Of a DNA stretch of 10,397 bases, positions 7,818 through 10,397 are shown piece by piece. Both the position numbers and the translations under genes were made by a program. The number at the start of each line of letters is the position of its first letter. Position 1 is the first letter of the stretch. The stretch covers positions 1 through 10,397 of the forward strand of contig JAXIUW010225507.1 in the NCBI GenBank assembly GCA_035591015.1, in the 5' to 3' direction. The DNA is from Cephalothrix simula (lineage: Eukaryota > Nemertea > Palaeonemertea > Archinemertea > Cephalotrichidae). The notes below the pieces were generated by a model. It had not been told where the DNA came from. It did no database searches and worked only from the letters and a program-made list of their open reading frames with translations.

Positions 7818-8570
7818 CTTTTGATATTATATATATATATTACTACTTTTGAGATTTCACTCTCTTCTTTGATCAGCCTTGATACAAATAAACTACAGTC
7901 CATATTAATAAATTAAACAAGATCAAACAAGACCCTCGTATTTATTTCTGATGAATATCCTCAACCTTCTGTAACTACAAACAGCAATGATTACACTTGG
8001 ATGATAAAAAGAAATTTCGAGCTTCTCCACAATTTCTACCCCTAGAATGCATCTCATGTGGATGGAGCATAAGTCAGAAAAATGGGATAAAACTAGGTTG
8101 GGGTGGGGGTTGTGGTGGTGTTTATCTTAATATTTTTCTGCCATTTCTTTCTATAAAAAAATTTTGATTTTAAAATGACTTTCGCCTCCTGTAGCCCCAT
8201 TGATCCATCCTATTCGCGCTAAAATTGACCGTTCGCTGTCCATTGTAAAAATTCAATTCAAACAATATGTCAGCTGGCTTAATGACGTCTCGGGTAGTAT
8301 GCAATGCGTATATGGACTAACAGCGATCGATTTGCGGCTATTTCAGACCTAAATTTTACTGAGAGTACTATTAATCTATGGGCTAGGAGAGGCGGAAAAA
8401 GGGATATCTTAAAATCAAGATAGTTTATATAAAGGAATGACAGATTTTTATGGGATGGGTATGTATGGAAATATGAGATTTCAAAGATCAGAATCAGAAA
8501 ACAAACACAAATCCGTTCACTAAAAGTGACTCAAATTGTAGTTTGAATCTTTCCCTGTACAAACAGCATT
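7818..8570. other. Non-coding stretch with short AT run and G-rich tract
   Basis: Holds a short (AT)6 run at 7829-7840 and a G-rich tract at 8096-8120. A 58-codon frame without an early ATG (8179-8352, plus) shows no motif. No gene or RNA is supported. Confidence 0.5.
8096..8120 (+). other. G-rich tract, possible two-tetrad G-quadruplex
   Basis: The plus strand reads GG, GGGG, GGGGG, then G and GG runs separated by T bases, in otherwise AT-rich DNA. Only two runs have three or more G, so a stable three-tetrad quadruplex cannot form; a two-tetrad fold is possible. It could equally be a simple GT-rich low-complexity tract. Confidence 0.4.
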
Positions 8571-8704
8571 AGATTGTATTATAGCCTGGGCATAGAGCAG
8601 GTTTTTAAGACTACATTGTGTTCGTTTTACTTTTCCCAGATAAGCCTAGGGCTATACCGACTTCCCCCGGGTAACTGGCAAAAAGGAACTCATATATATA
8701 GAAT

Positions 8705-8730
8705 TCCGCCGGAAAAAGTTTCATGGCGGA
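8705..8730. repeat. Hairpin with TCCGCC/GGCGGA stem
   Basis: TCCGCC at 8705-8710 is the exact complement of GGCGGA at 8725-8730, with a 14-base A/T-rich loop. It contains ATGGCGG on the plus strand, which resembles a start-codon context, but the frame that follows is short. Function unknown. Confidence 0.4.
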
Positions 8731-8807
8731 TATTGGACGAAATTGGCGGGGCCATTATAACCAAAAAATTCTACATATCTCAATGCAACATACCTCCCCT
8801 AACTAAA

Positions 8808-8820
8808 TTATCTCCCTTAT
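8808..8820 (-). repeat. GGGAGATA motif copy 3
   Basis: On the minus strand this reads ATAAGGGAGATAA, the longest of the three copies in the window and the closest to the molluscan-like form. See the finding on this motif. Confidence 0.45.
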
Positions 8821-8954
8821 CAATCACTAAATTGGCTGCTTGATTTATCTGATTCCATCAAATGATAAAATAATTCTTTTAAAATTTTGCCCTGTACTTT
8901 CAGCCATTTTGTTTAAACTTCGCCGACTATTATCCTTCCCACGGGGTAGGATGA

Positions 8955-8993
8955 AGTTGGGTGTCCCCTGGGTTCCTCCAACTGCTGGGGGAC
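8955..8993 (+). other. Possible H-type pseudoknot fold
   Basis: Two exact 6-bp stems interleave. AGTTGG (8955-8960) pairs with CCAACT (8978-8983), and GTCCCC (8963-8968) pairs with GGGGAC (8988-8993). The order stem 1, stem 2, stem 1, stem 2 is that of an H-type pseudoknot, with connecting segments of 2, 9 and 4 bases. The 9-base middle linker is longer than usual, so the stems may instead be alternative hairpins. No coding or RNA family context supports a role. Confidence 0.3.
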
Positions 8994-9835
8994 GCTAAAA
9001 GAAAAGCAATTGCAGGAGCCCTGGGCTGCCAAGGGCGTGAAAAAGAACATGACCATAGAGAATTTGAAGTTCCTATGACTTACCGTTTTCGAAAAATGAG
9101 GAGTTTAATTTTTGAATTTTTTCAGCGAAAAATCCGAATTTTTCTTGAAACGGAAATTTATCCATTCATAATTTGTTTATCTCATAATTGCTGTACCTGT
9201 ATCATCAACCCCCAGTTTTAGGGACACCGTGGTGGTATTCCATAAAGTGAGGTATATACTTTATTTGAAAGTAGTTTTTTCCACTTTTCGTTGGCAGCTT
9301 GGGTTTCTTAGAAGTAATAAGAGGTGTTTAGTATTGCTTTAAAAGACACATCCGAATTTTTTGACATACACTGTATGCCCGCTGCTCAGACCATTTCATA
9401 TGCCATTTTTCTGACATATGCCCATTTCTCAGACCAGGAAGACTATTTCAACAAAAATTAGTGGGAGCTAATTTCGAAGCTTAATTAGGGCTATACTATT
9501 TACTGATTCCAAGTTTTTCATAAGGAACCAAAACCAATCTTTTTTACCGAATTTTCAACTTTGGAATCGGGAGTTCGGGACTAGTTTTCCATAGATAGTC
9601 ATGTGCATACACTAATATCACAAAATTGACCACAATAAAGCTTACATTAAGCAAATTGTTGACAGTCCATATGATCTATTAACCGTATTATTGTAGAAAA
9701 TAATCAGAGGTACCAGTATGTTTTGGAGATTAACTCCGAAAGTCCTAATAATTTATTAAATATCCATAATATCATGTCTGTTGCATGTCAAAGTAGTAGA
9801 TTTTAATAGAAATCCATGGATAATAAAAACAGCTT

Positions 9836-9863
9836 AGGCATGTAAAGCTCATTGGGATTCATA
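9836..9863 (+). repeat. Copy B of a short dispersed direct repeat
   Basis: Matches 3672-3697 in the same orientation with about 23 shared bases once small gaps are allowed. Context on both sides differs. Confidence 0.35.
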
Positions 9864-10125
9864 TCTCAGCCATGGCCATGATTATAATTTGGCCAGGCAT
9901 AAAGTAATTTAGTCGACAAAATCTACTCTGTCGGCCGTGTAAGATAAATTGCTATCGTGACCACCCTGATATGAAACGATTTCAGCTTCAATTCAATTAA
10001 TTTAATTTCCAGAAGCAAGTCAATTCGAAATTCTACCCTGAATAATCACATTTACAAGGGCACAAAATATTTAAGAATAAGCCGGTTTTTTTTCCTTTTA
10101 TCAAAGGCATGAAGCGCCTTTTGTG

Positions 10126-10142
10126 CAGAAAATAATTTTCTG
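10126..10142. repeat. Perfect 8-bp palindromic stem, one-base loop
   Basis: CAGAAAAT (10126-10133) and ATTTTCTG (10135-10142) are exact complements around one A. It is mostly A/T, so chance occurrence in 10 kb of this composition is plausible. No function is inferred. Confidence 0.5.
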
Positions 10143-10397
10143 ATTCGACTCTCCATAATTTTAATAAATTTTAATATCTAAAGTCTACCGTCCAATATGT
10201 GCAAAAACCTTACTAACATTCGAATATCCTCAAAAGGGGTAAACAGTCTTAATATTTTGAAATTAAGATCCAAGTTGGTCATTTAAACTTATATAGCGCC
10301 ACTTTTCTTGTGCACTTTTTGAAACCCATCCAAAATTTCATTTTATATGAAATAATGGAAACTTTAATAGTCTCTCCTGATGACTCCATTTACGCTA

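Larger units (their letters stand above)
8571..9230. other. Less AT-rich segment with hairpins, frames unrecognised
   Basis: Composition shifts toward G+C in patches (about 8640-8760 and 8930-9040). Two plus-strand frames cross it. The 8574-8843 frame (89 codons) has no ATG at its listed start (TTG), and the 8961-9221 frame (86 codons) starts at GTG; neither resembles a family I know. The second carries a charged middle (QGREKEHDHREFE) and then an F- and I-rich tail, with no defined domain. These could be pieces of an old repeat or exons of an unknown gene. Also present are a GC-capped hairpin (8705-8730), a possible pseudoknot (8955-8993) and a GGGAGATA motif copy (8808-8820). Confidence 0.35.
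9231..10397. other. AT-rich non-coding stretch, no gene seen
   Basis: No frame of note. It contains short ATATGCC/CTCAGACC-type repeats at about 9384-9437, a 10-bp perfect palindrome CATGGCCATG near 9871-9880, copy B of the dispersed repeat at 9836-9863, and a clean palindrome at 10126-10142. Confidence 0.55.

Noticed and set aside
7829-7840. (AT)6 microsatellite
   Set aside because: Only 12 bases; ordinary in AT-rich DNA.
8179-8352. 58-codon plus stretch without an early ATG
   Set aside because: Looks protein-like in part, but has no start, no splice evidence and no recognised motif.
8961-9221. Plus frame of 86 codons starting at GTG
   Set aside because: Relies on a non-ATG start in what looks like eukaryotic DNA, and no domain is visible. 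An ATG at 8951 opens only a 15-codon frame.
10136-10155. GATTCGACTC, resembling a tRNA B-box or T-loop
   Set aside because: The flanking bases do not form a T stem and no A-box, anticodon arm or acceptor stem fits around it. Other TTCGA sites (5943, 8016, 10025) fail the same test.
1-10397. Bacterial, phage or CRISPR interpretation
   Set aside because: No dense coding, no Shine-Dalgarno-led genes, no regularly spaced repeats and no operon structure anywhere in the window.

Overview
This window looks like AT-rich, non-coding nuclear DNA from a eukaryote, most likely an invertebrate animal. By eye G+C is about one third. No frame on either strand holds a long gene, there is no operon-like packing, and I see no rRNA, tRNA, CRISPR array or bacterial signal. 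A short motif with core GGGAGATA occurs three times. From memory it resembles a dispersed motif (AAGGGAGATAACTC-like) common in molluscan genomes, and low G+C would also fit a mollusc, but this is only a hint.

Layout. 1-2410 is AT-rich DNA with small hairpins. 2411-2671 (minus) is the first of two frames open long enough to mention. 2672-3932 is plain. 3933-3998 is a 33-bp unit repeated twice in tandem. Just beside it, 4020-4093 and 4101-4327 form two neighbouring fold-back structures, probably one decayed non-autonomous transposable element (MITE or fold-back type). 4328-5280 is plain. 5288-5482 is richer in G+C and holds a near-perfect 21-bp palindrome. 5483-6564 is plain. 6565-7817 is the largest structure: two arms of about 240-270 bp in inverted orientation around a spacer of about 740 bp. 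It is either a transposon with long terminal inverted repeats or two copies of one repeat inserted head to head. The longest open frame in the window (7220-7570, plus, 116 codons) lies in that spacer and stops just before the right arm. 7818-8570 has a short AT run and a G-rich tract. 8571-9230 is less AT-rich, with GC hairpins and a possible pseudoknot fold. 9231-10397 is plain AT-rich DNA with one clean palindrome and a sequence resembling 3672-3697.

No genes can be shown to work together here. The supportable content is repeats and secondary structure. I found no convincing new biological system. The fold-back structures at 4020-4327 and 6565-7817 are the parts worth following up. All alignments were made by hand, so arm ends and identities are approximate.
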